Positions 46,390 to 57,404 of a stretch of 64,000 nucleotides of DNA are shown here, piece after piece. Numbering within the stretch: the stretch's first letter is position 1; each line of letters begins with the position of its first letter. The position numbers and the translations under genes were made by a program. The DNA comes from Epiperipatus broadwayi. Lineage: Eukaryota; Onychophora; Udeonychophora; Euonychophora; Peripatidae. A model generated the notes under the pieces. That model saw only the letters and a program-made list of their open reading frames with translations. It did no database searches and was not told the DNA's origin. The stretch covers positions 2,081,975 to 2,145,974 of the forward strand of contig JAQFVV010000183.1 in NCBI GenBank assembly GCA_028023455.1. Reading direction: 5' to 3'.

Positions 46390-46605
46390 AGATGCTCAAT
46401 GAATAATATTTATATAGTGTAATTTTCACTACACCATTCTCACTGAAAATAGGGACTGTTTTCTATCTGCTTTGAACGTCTTGTGGAGGGGTTCAATCAT
46501 AAACATATGACCAAAGATATGTGAAAAATATGTCTGATCATCAACATGCACATGTCATGCTAAACCAGCACTCATCAGTTGACCCAGATCATAATCTCTT
46601 ATATT
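46390..46605 (-). mobile_element. Family F3 SINE-like element with hammerhead relic (copy D)
   Basis: On the minus strand: hammerhead-like region 46,535-46,591, then about 50 nt on GATTGAACCCC (46,488-46,498, B-box-like). A tail follows with AGCAGATAGAAAACAGTCCC and TAGTGAAAATTACACTATA. This tail is shared with the foldback at 48.26-48.49 kb and the repeat at the window end (63.87-64.0 kb). Confidence 0.7.
46535..46591 (-). ncRNA. Hammerhead ribozyme relic (family F3, copy D)
   Basis: CTGATGA and a five-pair stem II (GTGCT, loop GGTTT, AGCAT) are intact. Stem I pairs TCAA/TTGA and TGATC/GATCA around an internal loop. GAAA has become GACA, and the short stem III is replaced by an unrelated stretch. 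The A-to-C change in the catalytic GAAA should abolish cleavage. Confidence 0.55.
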
Positions 46606-46772
46606 TTTATCACTGTTCGATTAAAGAAAAATTGTGTGTTTTGTGATATTTTTTTTTTAACAAAAAAAAAAGTTTTGATGTTTTTTTAATAAAAATAAAG
46701 ATTGAAATTAAAAATTTTTATAAAAATAACAGTAAAAAAAGGGTTATTATTTGTATCTTAAAAGGAATGTTG

Positions 46773-47822
46773 TTTTTTTTCTAAAGTGTTTATTAAAAGT
46801 CGATGGAAGTTGTAGAGAAGAGGTTTTGTTGTGGAGCTGCTTGGTAACGAAAAACGTTGTGCGTTTGTTCAGTGATCCTTGTGGATGATATAAAAAGGAA
46901 AAATATTGGTTGGGGCTTTTTCCACTTGTTTTGGTGGGTCTGGGCAGCGCTGGTCCTCCTTTTTAAAAATGCAAAGCTGTGTCCGGCGCGACTGCTACTC
47001 GCGGTCTTCAGGAAGTCTGGTGGGTTGAGGGACGGGTCTCTGGCTGCTGATTGTTAATCATACCTTATCAGACTTGCAGTTGAACAAATTAATAACAGGT
47101 TTTCAAAATGGCTCTTTCTGCTTTTTGTAGTTTTAATCAAATTATATGGTTATTTTTATCTTTCCCGATTGTTAAAGATCATTTCCCTTTATTTTTTTTG
47201 TGTGTATTTTTTTGGAAATTTTTGCTTTTTGTTGTCTTGGCTGTGGTTCGTTTGGGTTATTGTTTTGGTTTTCTTTTGTCAATTTGTTGTATATGTCCTC
47301 GGTGGTTCTAAAATGTTTTTTCGGTGTCTTTTGTTGTTGGTGCCGGTTCTTTGGGTCTTTGGGTCTTTGTTTCCCTCTGGTTGTCGGTTCATATTTTGTT
47401 TTTGTCGTTTTGTTTATTTTGAAATGTTTTTGCCGTGGATCTGTGTATCAATCTTACTTTTTATAATCTGGGCGTTATGTTTGTCGGGGCGATGGTTTAG
47501 TTTTGTAGTTGTTTAGGGGGGTATCTTGGTTTTTTCGTAGTTGATTGGTTCATGGTTGGTTTTTGTGTTAGTAATGTGTTGGTCCGCTCGGGGGTTTGTT
47601 CGCCCCCTCTGTTTGTTGGTGGGTTTGTGTGGGGGGTTTCTTGGGTTTTGTTTTTGTCTCTTGCGTGTCCTTCTGTTGGTGGGGTCTGCTTCTCTTTTCT
47701 CTTTTGTTCGTGTCTTCTGTTGTTTTTGTGTTGTCGTTCTGTCTTGTTGTGTTCGTGGTTGGGGTTGTTGGTTTGGTGGTTTCGGGGTTTTTTTTTCTGG
47801 CTTGGTTTTCCGCCTTTATTAT
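46773..47822 (-). mobile_element. Retroposed transcript 3' end, A/C-rich with poly(A)
   Basis: On the minus strand about 620 bp of A/C-rich (plus: G/T-rich) sequence at 47,200-47,820 leads into a GC-richer, CpG-containing patch (46,930-47,040). It then reaches AATAAA (46,789-46,794) and an A8 run (46,773-46,780). This is how a retroposed RNA end looks, most likely the 3' end of a LINE or a processed transcript. It is 5'-truncated where the GATA microsatellite begins. Many frames are open only because of strand asymmetry (few T on minus), giving Thr/Lys/Pro/Gln-rich low-complexity peptides. No RT domain seen. Confidence 0.5.
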
Positions 47823-47825
47823 TAT

Positions 47826-47952
47826 AATATAGATAGATAGATAGATAGATAGATGGATGAATGAATGAACGGATGGACACACAGACATATAGATAGATAG
47901 ATGGATAGACGGATGGATGGACAGACATACAGATAGACTGACAGACAGACAT

Positions 47953-48010
<58 letters not shown>

Positions 48011-48123
48011 GGATGGATGGATGGGTGGATGTATGGATAGATGGATAGATAGCTAGATAGATAGATGGATGGATGGATGGATGGATGAATGGATGGGTGG
48101 ATGTATGGATAGATGGATGGATG

Positions 48124-48200
<77 letters not shown>

Positions 48201-48202
48201 TC
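47826..48202. repeat. GATA/GATG/GACA compound microsatellite
   Basis: About 375 bp of tetranucleotides: GATA, GATG and GACA in alternating blocks. The IYLS/IHPS-repeat open frame on the minus strand is an artefact. Confidence 0.97.
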
Positions 48203-48261
48203 AATTACTATACTTTAATTAATAAGTGCCACTTAACACCCTCCCATCTTTGACATAAACC

Positions 48262-48487
48262 ACTGTGGAAATGTATTAATAATTTTATTAGCCATTCATT
48301 AGATTAGAGATTATCCACTTAATAAATAATATTTCCTGAGTGTACACCCTTTTACAAGGTATTAAAAGCAGATAGAAAACAATCCATACCTTACATGAGA
48401 GAGTTATAGTGAAAATTATACTACAGAAATATTATTTATTAAATGGATAATCTCTCATCTAATGAATGACTAATAAAAATTATTAAG
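48262..48487. repeat. Foldback repeat related to F3-D tail
   Basis: ATTAATAATTTTATTAGCC, TTCATTAGATTAGAGATTATCC, TTAATAAATAATATTTC (48,272-48,332) pair with the inverse at 48,420-48,485. The loop contains AGCAGATAGAAAACAATCC, matching the tail of F3 copy D and the repeat at 63.87 kb. Confidence 0.75.
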
Positions 48488-48489
48488 CA

Positions 48490-49510
48490 CTTAGATATAT
48501 AGTCTTTTTAACCATCCATATTCCGTTTTTTTTTTTACTTCTTTTATTACTAAGGGGATGCAAGCTAGCTTCTTATCTTTTTTTAATATCATCCAATTAA
48601 GCTTTATTGGATCTTCTTCTTTTATTTCTGTCTCCTATGTTTCTAAAAATGAAGTGTGTTATTTTTTTATTCATCAATAAATTGTTGTAACTTTCTGTAC
48701 TCTTTATCTTTAAAATTAAAATGATAACATCAGATTCACTTTTTTAAACAAATAATCATCGCAACATTTACTTACAGAACATTTTTGGTATTTTTTTTTT
48801 TAGTTTGTCTTATTTTTTCAGTGAATTTTTTAACTTTGCCCATGTTTCACATCCATGTGACATACTATGTTATAAAATCATATAAGTGATTGTTTAACAT
48901 TTACAATGCTTTTAATTTATAATCTGGGGGAGGTTCATTTACTCCCTTTCATATATATTGAACTATTTATAATTTTAAATTTACATATTAAATCTTATTT
49001 AATTACTACAATCAAAGTGTTAAAAATTAGCTTTGAAATAATTGATTAAGAGTTTAATAACTCTTAAGTGCCTGCCATGTTCATTCTGGTTGATAAATTA
49101 ATTTCACTCTGAATTACTAACAATGTTGATAAAGGTATGCTTATAAATATCAGAACTTTCAAAAATAGGTGGATTCATTCTACTCTTGATCCTTTGGTCA
49201 ACATTTAAAATGATTTAATTTATAGCCTGGGGAAAGGTGATTTACTACCTTTGTTTACATATGATTGATTTGTAACTGATTTCATTATATTTTTCAAATC
49301 TTGCCCCTGATTTATAGATTTATTTTTATTTTGCCTATTCCCATCTTTACTTTCTTTTCAAATTATATTTTACTTTAAAAATATGCATATCTTACTATGG
49401 TAGTCACTTCAATTCAGATTTTTTTATTATTTACCTTCTCCAGCGTGTTGTTTTTATTTTAGCTATATTTATGGCTATTTTTTACTTGTGCTCTTCTCAA
49501 TTTCTGTTAT
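48490..49510. other. AT-rich spacer with one diverged duplication
   Basis: A block TTAATTTATAATCTGGGGGAGG with TTCATTTACTCCCTTT (about 48,912-48,950) recurs as TTAATTTATAGCCTGGGGAAAGG with TGATTTACTACCTTTG at about 49,215-49,252. No gene recognised. Confidence 0.5.
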
Positions 49511-49512
49511 AT

Positions 49513-50225
49513 CCATGTTTCCCTGAAAATAAAATCTAAGCAGAAAATATTTCCTAGCATGTTTTTTCAGGATGGTGATAATATTAACCTTACCCCAAAT
49601 ATTGTCAGCCTGGTGGATGGCTATCAGTCATCTGTTGAAACACATGACAGATGTGTAGAATTATAAAGTAGTGAATATAAGTTCAAAATGTTTATAAATA
49701 TACATTACAACTAGCATTAAAAAAAACATTTCAAATTAAAATAATGAAAGTATAAATAAATATAAATGTAGATTTTTGTACTCGAATAATAACTGATTAT
49801 TCTTTTCATTTATTAATGTGCATTCAACCAGTCTGATATGAGAATTCCTCTTTCATCTGACATCCAACCATATATATTGTAAATATATCAACATTGATAT
49901 CCAAAAAGACTTGAACTTATTACTATTTGGCAATTTTAGTTCACAAATTAGTCAAGACAGCTTAAAATTTCATATATTATTTTATATTAAATGTTGCTAA
50001 TTTCAACAAGCAAATAACTTTTAATATTCGCATATGCAAAAGAATGTTTTGCGATATTATTATAGTCAAAAATGTGACATATTTAATAAATGTAGATGTT
50101 TGTATTTGAATAAATATATTTTTTGTACATGAAAAAAAATTAGACATTTCCTGAAAATAAGCCCTTGCTCATCTTTTGGAGTAAACGTAAATATAAGACT
50201 GGGTCTTATTTTCAAGGAAACATGG
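49513..50225. mobile_element. CCATGTTTCC-TGAAAATAA TIR element (mariner-like MITE) pair
   Basis: The left end CCATGTTTCCCTGAAAATAA at 49,513 mirrors the right end (minus strand CCATGTTTCCTTGAAAATAAGA) at 50,204-50,225. The last 80 bp (50,146-50,225) by itself forms a compact hairpin: TTTCCTGAAAATAAG, ATATAAGACTGGGTC, CTTATTTTCAAGGAAA. Repeats with GAAAATAAGAC...GTCTTATTTTC ends are widespread in animals and usually attributed to Tc1/mariner-type MITEs. Flanking TA is compatible. The 600 bp between may be unrelated sequence. Confidence 0.6.
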
Positions 50226-50229
50226 TAGT

Positions 50230-53160
50230 AACTTTCACATTTTTTTATGTCATCTGCAAATCTTATTATATTTCTATCCCATGCACTGTTGATACTTTGG
50301 TAAATTTTTTTTTATTTATCCTTTACTTTTTCAAAAGCTGTAGTACAAAAATATGCACAATGAAGTGAATTCTACTGTTTCATTCTTCTATTTTTCACAG
50401 ATCCTGTCAAATAATTACAAATATTTTTTAGAAGATGAATTAATTTTATAAACTCAATCTTTTTCTTCTGTCTGCTCCATTTTACATGTAACTTTTAACT
50501 TTTTCATATATTTTTTTACAAGTGTTTTGAAAAAATGTAGACATTCTTTTTAAAATATTAATTCATTAATTATATATTGTAACCAATTTGTTACATTGCT
50601 GTATTACAAATAAGCAGGAATAATGCATCTTCAATTAGTTAAATATTCTACTTTTCTTCCCACATGATAATAGAAACATTTTAGACAATTTTTTTAAATA
50701 GTAACTGTCAAACTTGTTTTTAATCATAATATGCATATAATCAATACGTATTATAAATGGTAAATGTTGGTAGAAGAGAGAGAAAATTAAAAAAATCAGA
50801 TAAATTATTTATTTTGTTCTTTCTCTTCAATAATTTTATTTAATTACCAGTTGCTTCTAATTTTTTTTAAAAAAAAAAATTACCAAGAGAAAAAAAAAGA
50901 AAACTTTCTCTTTTTAGTAAATTGTTTAATATTTAATTTTAATCTTTTAAGAGATATAAAGTTTTATGTTTAGTAGTATTTTTTAAAAAAACTTTTTTTA
51001 AAAAAATAGCAATATAATACTTTTGGTAAATTTTATTTTAATTAGAGTTGTTTTCTTTTCTCTTTATCTCTCTTCAATACAAAAATCAAATTAGTGCACA
51101 TAATTGATTATCATGTTTTTCCTTTTTTGCAAGAAAATTTTTTTAATTAGAAAAGAATGTCAAGAATTTTATGAAGTTAATTTAAGTTTTTATCTTACTT
51201 TTCAATATCATAGTTTAAAAAGGTAAATAACTGAATAATTGTATTTGTAAAAATTTACTGAATTGGTTGTTATAAAAATTATGTTAAAGACATATTGTAA
51301 TTGTTTTGTAGTCAAGATTGTTCTAGAAAAAAATAAGGGGTGTGTGAAAAGATCAGAAGACTTAAGTGTTTGGTAAGTAAAAATATTTATAACTTAGCTG
51401 TTGAAGAGAACAGTCGTCTTAATCTCAACTGCTAAAAAATAAAGAAGTAGAAGTCTTATTTAAACTGTTGCACATAACAGCAGAAGTTTTAATCAAGCTT
51501 TTAGCATATAATGAGTTTAATTATAAATGGTTTCTATAATGTAAATCATGTGCTAAATTAGCTAACAGCTACACATCAACTTTCTCCATGTAACCTGCCT
51601 TCATTGGAATAAAATGTAGAAAATAAAAAATTATCTCCTAAAGTAATCTGCAACCTTGCCTTCAATTAAGAGAATGAGTCTCTGTATCTGTTAGTTTCAC
51701 CTGGAAGTTTTAATAGAAGGAAATGGATAAAAGTTGATATTTTTAACCTGGAAATCCTGTAAACTGGGAAAAGGACAAATTAATCATGTTCATGTGTAGA
51801 AGCCTTCAATAAGAAAATTGAACTGGGAATTATAATTGAAAAGGACTCCACAGAAGAGTCAAACCATGGTTAAAAGTACTTTTTGTATACACATTATATT
51901 TTTATTAATATTTAAAAAAATATTTTTTTTCTTATATAAAAGTAACTTTTTTTTAAGAATTGATAATTTTAAATATTTTTTAAAGTTTTTAAATTGTGAA
52001 ACATATTTTTATTTTTAATCTGTTCAATTTTCTCTTAGATTTATAAAAGTGTTTTTTTTTTAAAAAAAAAAAAAATTTAATTTAATTTTTGAACATGTTT
52101 TTTTTTTCCTTTTTGTTATTTTTCTTTCCTAAAACATAACAAAGACTAATTAAGCTAATTGAAAGATTGTTATCTTTGATTTTGAATATATTGTTTTTCC
52201 AACTCTTAGTCATTTTTAAAAAATAACTTAATGCATAAAAGTTAATTTAATGAATAGAAATCAACTGCTTAATATAATTTTTATGAAACTATATATATAT
52301 ATTTTATGAAATAAATGTTTACAATTTTATAATATATACATTTCTTTTATTTATTGTTAATCAATTACTTGTTAAATAATTGTTTTAAAATTTTTTTAGT
52401 CTTTATTCCTTCCAACTCCTGCCTGTTACATGAATTGGCTGTGTGTGTGTGTGCTTATTTCAAGATAGCTTACTGTTCTAATATTTTTTTTAAAAAATAT
52501 CCCAATAAAAATATTTACTTATAGTAGGTTAAATGCATGAATTATTTAAAATGAGTTAGAATATGCTATTTTATTTATTTATTTTTCTTTTGCTCACAGT
52601 AATAGTCTATAGAGTTCTTGCTTCTTGAGCTAGATTAGAGAATAGCTGTTAGTTATATGAATTAGGGTTTTAGATTGGTGTTTGGACTTCAAGTACCCCT
52701 GGATGGCACAAAGGTAGATCCTTTAAAGTCCAAGCACTACATTTTATTTATTATTAATTAGAAATTAAGTTTATAGTTGGCCAGTACATTAATGGTTCTA
52801 TAGGGCCAGAGCATTGATGATGATCAGCATGTTTTAGCACTTCTGTATTGATTTTTTATATATTCTGATTGATTAGCACTTGAGTCTGGGCTCCAAATTA
52901 TTGTTTATATTGCTGCCCTCACATTGATAGTGGCTAAATATTTAGTCTGGTCTATATTAGACCCATTTCAAATCCAGTCACAAGATTGACAGTTTATTTT
53001 TTTTATTGTTGATCATTCATCATGATGAATGATTATTCTCTCATCCTCATTATATTCTTTATCATTCCTTTTATATTTTATTTATTTGGGGATGATGATG
53101 ATTTTTCAACTCCTCATAATCAACCCTTTCTTTTCCATACTGTTACAATATATTTATAAA
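50230..53160. other. AT-rich spacer, nothing recognised
   Basis: Nearly 3 kb of low-complexity, A- and T-run-rich DNA without recognisable genes, RNAs or repeats. A TG run lies at 52,440-52,454. Confidence 0.5.
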
Positions 53161-53165
53161 TTCCA

Positions 53166-53209
53166 GACTCTGGGTCATGATGCCAAAGATATCATAAAGT
53201 ATATTATGG
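53166..53209 (+). CDS. Possible 44-bp microexon (weak)
   Basis: Acceptor-like TTATAAATTCCAG precedes ACTCTGGGTCATGATGCC; GTAAAG follows at 53,210. Frame reads TLGHDAKDIIKYIM. Not recognised, and the AT-rich setting makes chance splice signals common. Confidence 0.2.
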
Positions 53210-53271
53210 GTAAAGGAATGTCAGATTATTTTTATGCCTTTATTATATATATATTGTTAATTTTTTTTAGA

Positions 53272-53850
53272 CAAATTGTAATTCAATTCAATTATGTGCT
53301 AGGAACACTTAGATAAGAAAAAAATAAATGTCAATGTTTGTTATAATATTATGCTAAGCCATTTTCGATATCTTGGTCTTGATATCATATTCATTGATTT
53401 TTTATTAAATTATAAGTGCTAGGAATGCTTAAATAAGAAAAATTTAAATTTCAATGTTAAGTTATAATATTAAACAAAGCAAAGCAAAACTCCATATAGT
53501 AGTGCCACCTGTGCTAAACAGAGTAATTAATGGATGCCAGAAGGCTTGTGCATAAAATTGATTACTCTGTTTATCACAGGTAGCACTACTATATGGAGTT
53601 TTGCTTTGTTTATAAACAATTATGTGCTAGTATTGGAGATGTGATCATGTGATGCTTGCTGGTAAGTTATAATATTATGATGAGCTGCTTTTAATATCTT
53701 GGTCTTGATATCACATTCATTCCTATGAATATGATATCAAGATATTTAAAGCAGCTTAGCATAATATTATAACAAATGTTGAAAATTAATCTTTTCTTAT
53801 CTAAGCATTCGTAAAACTTATAATTTAATTGAATTACAATTATTTTATAG
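53272..53850. mobile_element. Direct-direct-inverted foldback with nested F1 insertion
   Basis: Unit 1 (53,272-53,398): GTGCTAGGAACACTTAGATAAG, then TATAATATTATGCTAAGCC and GATATCTTGGTCTTGATATC. Unit 2 repeats it from about 53,418 and is interrupted at 53,472. Its remainder continues after the insertion (53,663-53,725). Unit 3 is inverted (about 53,730-53,850). The nested F1 insertion proves that F1 moved after this repeat had formed. Confidence 0.82.
53473..53662. mobile_element. Foldback family F1, nested 190-bp copy with 15-bp TSD
   Basis: Starts AACAAAGCAAAGCAAAACTCC and ends GTGATCATGTGATGCTTGCTGG, with arms pairing around TTGTGCATAAAATTGATTAC. Flanked by a perfect TAAGTTATAATATTA at 53,458-53,472 and 53,663-53,677. 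The host unit reads continuously once one TSD copy is ignored. Confidence 0.9.
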
Positions 53851-53851
53851 G

Positions 53852-54042
53852 AGATTTTCAACATCTTTTTATTCCAATATGGTTGTACTGTAATATTCTA
53901 CTAAATATTGTAACAATGATTATTTTTTATAAATGAAAGAAATTGACATAAATTCACTGAGATAGATATCTAAAAATTACTAAGTTCATATTTTAACATA
54001 TTTCAATTATTTACTGCAATGAGTTTTCAATTTTTTTAATAC
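53852..54042. other. AT-rich spacer
   Basis: Nothing recognised. Confidence 0.4.
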
Positions 54043-54690
54043 ATTGTACAGGCTTAAACCTGCATTTTTATATATGTAATATATATGGGGTTCGAACTCA
54101 GTCTTTCACACGACCCACCACTTTCAGTGCCATCTCATATTGCTGACCCACCTGATCACACACATGTTGAAAAGATAAATAATCACCAATATACGTATTT
54201 CATGCTAAACCAGTAATCATCAGTTGGTCTAGATTACTATCCTCACACATATATATTATCAGTACTCAGCTTTATATTAAGATAGCCAATATTTATACTT
54301 TAATGGACAGGCTTTAAACTATTCCAACTCACAACTCTTTAGCCTTCCATTTCATTGAAAATCTGATGATGGAATGTTCAAAGCCCTTGATAGTGCCAAG
54401 GTTGTCATCCTACCCATGTTGATATATTAGTCATTCTGACCCCTCATGTACAGGAGAATAATAAATTTATATATACATGTGTGAGGGATGGGCAGACCTT
54501 GTACACACTATTTATATAAATTAATACATTGTACAAGCTTAAACCTGCATTTTTAGATATGTAATATATGCAGGGTTTGAACTCAGACTTTCACATGACC
54601 CACCACTCTCAGTGCCATCTCATATTGCTGACCCACCTGATCACACACATGTTGAAAAGATAAATAATCACCAATATATGTATTCTGCCT
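54043..54690 (-). mobile_element. Family F3 element, head-to-tail partial dimer (copy C)
   Basis: Block 54,043-54,200 (ACATTGTACAGGCTTAAACC, GAACTCAGTCTTTCACACG, GACCCACCTGATCACACACATG) recurs at 54,526-54,682, a period of about 483 bp. On the minus strand the first block contains B-box-like GTTCGAACCCC (54,087-54,097) downstream of a hammerhead (54,180-54,236). The second block stops within its hammerhead (TATATGTATT then unrelated sequence near 54,690). About 1.3 units in tandem, as expected from copying a multimeric or circular RNA. Confidence 0.78.
54180..54236 (-). ncRNA. Type I hammerhead ribozyme (family F3, copy C)
   Basis: Minus strand: CTGATGA core (plus 54,216-54,222 region), GAAA, palindromic ATAC/GTAT stem III, predicted cleavage after A near 54,193. 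Stem I: CCAA/TTGG, internal loop, then TAATC/GATTA. Stem II is weakened (TTACT against AGCAT). Confidence 0.65.
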
Positions 54691-54729
54691 AAATGCAATA
54701 TATATGTAGATGAAAGAGAAATATCTTAC

Positions 54730-54872
54730 TTCAAAGCCTAAATAAGCATTTATTTTATAACGTCTTATAAATACTATATCATGTGGTTGTTCGAATGTAT
54801 TCGTTTATTAATAACATTCTCACAGCGTCTGCGTAATTAGCTTAACAGGCTGTCATTCTATCGTAATTCAAA
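54730..54872. repeat. Single diverged arm of the 23.6-kb palindrome family
   Basis: ATAAATACTATATC, GAATGTATTCGTTTATTAAT, then CTCACAGCGTCTGCG and TAATTAGCTTAACAGGCTG align with the right arm of the palindrome at 23.87-24.01 kb. Older and unpaired here. Confidence 0.65.
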
Positions 54873-54874
54873 GC

Positions 54875-55315
54875 CTAAAGTAAAAGTAAATTTTAATAGT
54901 ATTATGTTATCCTAAGAAATATTTTGTTCAGATTATTTTTATAGATAAAATTATTGATTAAATAAAAACAATTATTTTTACTTCATTTAGAAATATTAGT
55001 AATAAAACTTGCAGAAAAACAAGATGACTATTAAATTTAAATTATCAAATTACTAATAGTAATTAATATAAAATTAGAATAATATAATATAATTTAAAAA
55101 GGTAATGTTTCAACATAAAAGCTTTATACTTGAAAATTTTATTTAAATTTTTCTTTTTTGTCTTTTTCTTTATTCTGTTAAAAATATATTTTTTATGCAA
55201 GTGTGGTTTGGGGTGTGTGTGACAAGTTACCTGGCTATTAAAAAAGTGGATCATAACATGAAAATGATTGGGAAATATTGATCTTCATGAATCCATTATT
55301 GTTCAAATAATATTG
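54875..55315. other. AT-rich spacer
   Basis: Nothing recognised. Confidence 0.4.
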
Positions 55316-55317
55316 AA

Positions 55318-55535
55318 ATTCATATGGAAACTATTGAAAACCCCTAGCGAGCTATGTGTAAACTAATACAATTTAATTGGAAATTTTACCTTGGATTGTA
55401 TGATTGAAGCTATTGAAAACCCAAGCTAAAGAACAAGTGGATCCATCTGTACTTTTTTGTTTATTGACAAAGTTGTATTAGTTTACATATAGTTCACTAA
55501 GGGTTTTCAATATCTCCTACACGGATAATGGCTGG
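55318..55535. repeat. Foldback repeat, family shared with 20.2 kb
   Basis: TATTGAAAACCCCTAGCGAG and ATGTGTAAACTAATACAATT (55,333-55,375) pair with AAGTTGTATTAGTTTACATA and GGGTTTTCAATA at about 55,468-55,521. Confidence 0.72.
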
Positions 55536-55539
55536 TGGT

Positions 55540-56325
55540 AGTAAATATTTTTGAAAATCCAGAATGATTGTGTAATGTAATTTTTATTTTATTCTGGTTT
55601 TATTTACAGCAAGATGGAATAAATCTTGTGTATAATACTCTCATTATTTGTGAATCTAACCTTTCAATTTTTTTTTCAGTGCCTTTTCATCTCAACTCTC
55701 TTTCTTCACTTTATTATTCCTCGACTTTTTTACTATTACATTATTCTATGGTTTTGCAATTTTCATGGATGTCATGTTACCACTATAATCAGCCTATACT
55801 TATTTCAAATCCATTTAATGTATATCCCAATGTAAATTCATTTAAAAGTTAAAATTTTTAGTTTTAAGTATTGTCCCCAGATGTCAGTAGCATTTGGTAT
55901 ATCAAGAGTGAAATGGAAAATGTTGCCTTAGAAGAAAATGCACTACTCAGTAACATAAAATAAACTCATTTTTGCTTTTAAGTGACAAAAATTTGCAATG
56001 AAATAAAATTTATTATCTTTCAAAGTACTTTATTAAGCTATGCATTTACATTATTGACTTGTCCATATGTAAATTGGCACATATTATTTAGACAGCAATC
56101 ATGGCAATTGAAAAGAAAAGGGTTGAAAGAATTAGAGTTTTTGCATATGGCACACTAAGATATTGAACTATAAGACTAAAAAGGTAAATGATGCAACATT
56201 CTCAAATCTAAAGCTCTTCCCTAGTTTGGGAATATTGGCACTATTGATTACTATGAGTTCCAACATTTTTTATATTTGTCTTACAATTTTCAGCTTATTT
56301 GTATGGATACATCTATATAATTACT
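55540..56325. other. AT-rich spacer, nothing recognised
   Basis: No gene recognised; open frames at 55,568-55,852 lack features. Confidence 0.45.
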
Positions 56326-56329
56326 AGAA

Positions 56330-56690
56330 TAAAGAAGCAAAGATGAAGCTAAAAGAAGAATAGCATTGGCAAAGAAGGTATTTGCTAAGAGAAAGAAAAT
56401 TAAGGAAAAGATTAATCAAATGCTATCTGTGGAATGTACTATTATATGGTTGCAAAAAGTTAGGAATGGATTGGGAAATTTTGAAATGTTGTTATAGAGA
56501 AGAATTAATGAATAACATGTCATGAAACTTTCAAAAGAGTAATGAGAAAAAAAGATTAAGAAAATTAGAGATAAAAAGAGAAACTGGATTGGTCATAAAT
56601 ACTAAAAAAAAGAAGTTAATGAATGACATTTTGGAGGGAATGATGAATGGAAACAAGAAAAATAGATATGAGATAGGAAGAGATATGTGG
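56330..56690 (+). pseudogene. Non-LTR retrotransposon C-terminal fragment
   Basis: Degenerate plus-strand fragment with an RNWIGH-like block at about 56,580 (AGAAACTGGATTGGTCAT) and a following LMNDILEGMMNGNK-like stretch (56,618-56,660). This matches the C-terminal end of the antisense element at 58.9-60.8 kb. Interrupted by stops; only the last few hundred bases of the element are present. Confidence 0.65.
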
Positions 56691-56794
56691 AATTGAATAT
56701 CTGGACAATATTACTTTTACCATTCTAATACTCTAATATCTCATTATCATTATAATTTATATATATATATATACATTTTTTATTAAAAACCAGT

Positions 56795-57400
56795 CGACAT
56801 TTAGACAATCCCAATATCAATAACAATCAACAATTTCAAACTGTTGTCAAGGCAACTCCTTTTAAAAATAAAGGTGGAATCCCTTTATTTATATTTATAT
56901 GTATATATATTTACTTTCCCACTATCATTGTCACTAGGCAATCATATATTTACCAACCTCTTGAATCTACTTTTCGTCTTACCATTTACCATTTTCAAGA
57001 GTACCACTTCTAAATATTTTTTCTTTATTAGATTTAAAACATTACCTAACATTCTTAGACTTATTTTTTATTTACATTTGCATTTTTTTCTATAATTTCA
57101 TTATTTCATTTTGCAAATTCTTTAATATTTTCTTTTTTCTTTATATCTGTGACAACAAATTTGCCTTTGTCCAGTTTGTTTCCGTTGTGTTCATGCAGCT
57201 CTACGATTTTAATTAAAATGTCTTTAAATAGTATTTGTGATATCAGAATTGATATACAAAATTCTGGAATTTACTTTCCCACTGGGACCATTTTGATACC
57301 ATTTTGTAATTCAGGCTCCCATTGGGAATATTTCTGATTTATGTTCCTCCACAATTTTCATTGTCATTTTAAATCTACTCTACGATAATTACTATTAATG
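56795..57400. other. Repeat arm and faint minus-strand coding-like tract
   Basis: 56,827-56,862 matches one arm of the 38.0-kb hairpin. Minus strand 57,150-57,260 reads KIVELHEHNGNKLDKGKFVV and on to an IKKKENIKEFA stretch without a stop. I do not recognise it and no start, splice or domain context supports a gene. Confidence 0.3.
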
Positions 57401-57404
57401 TTAT

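Noticed and set aside
47497-48204. 235-codon minus-strand frame and overlapping plus-strand frames
   Set aside because: Built from the GATA microsatellite plus a T-poor strand-asymmetric region; no domain, and the two strands are equally open.
53459-53677. Tandem duplication rather than insertion at 53.47 kb
   Set aside because: The 190 bp between the 15-bp repeats matches F1 end to end, so insertion with TSD explains it better.
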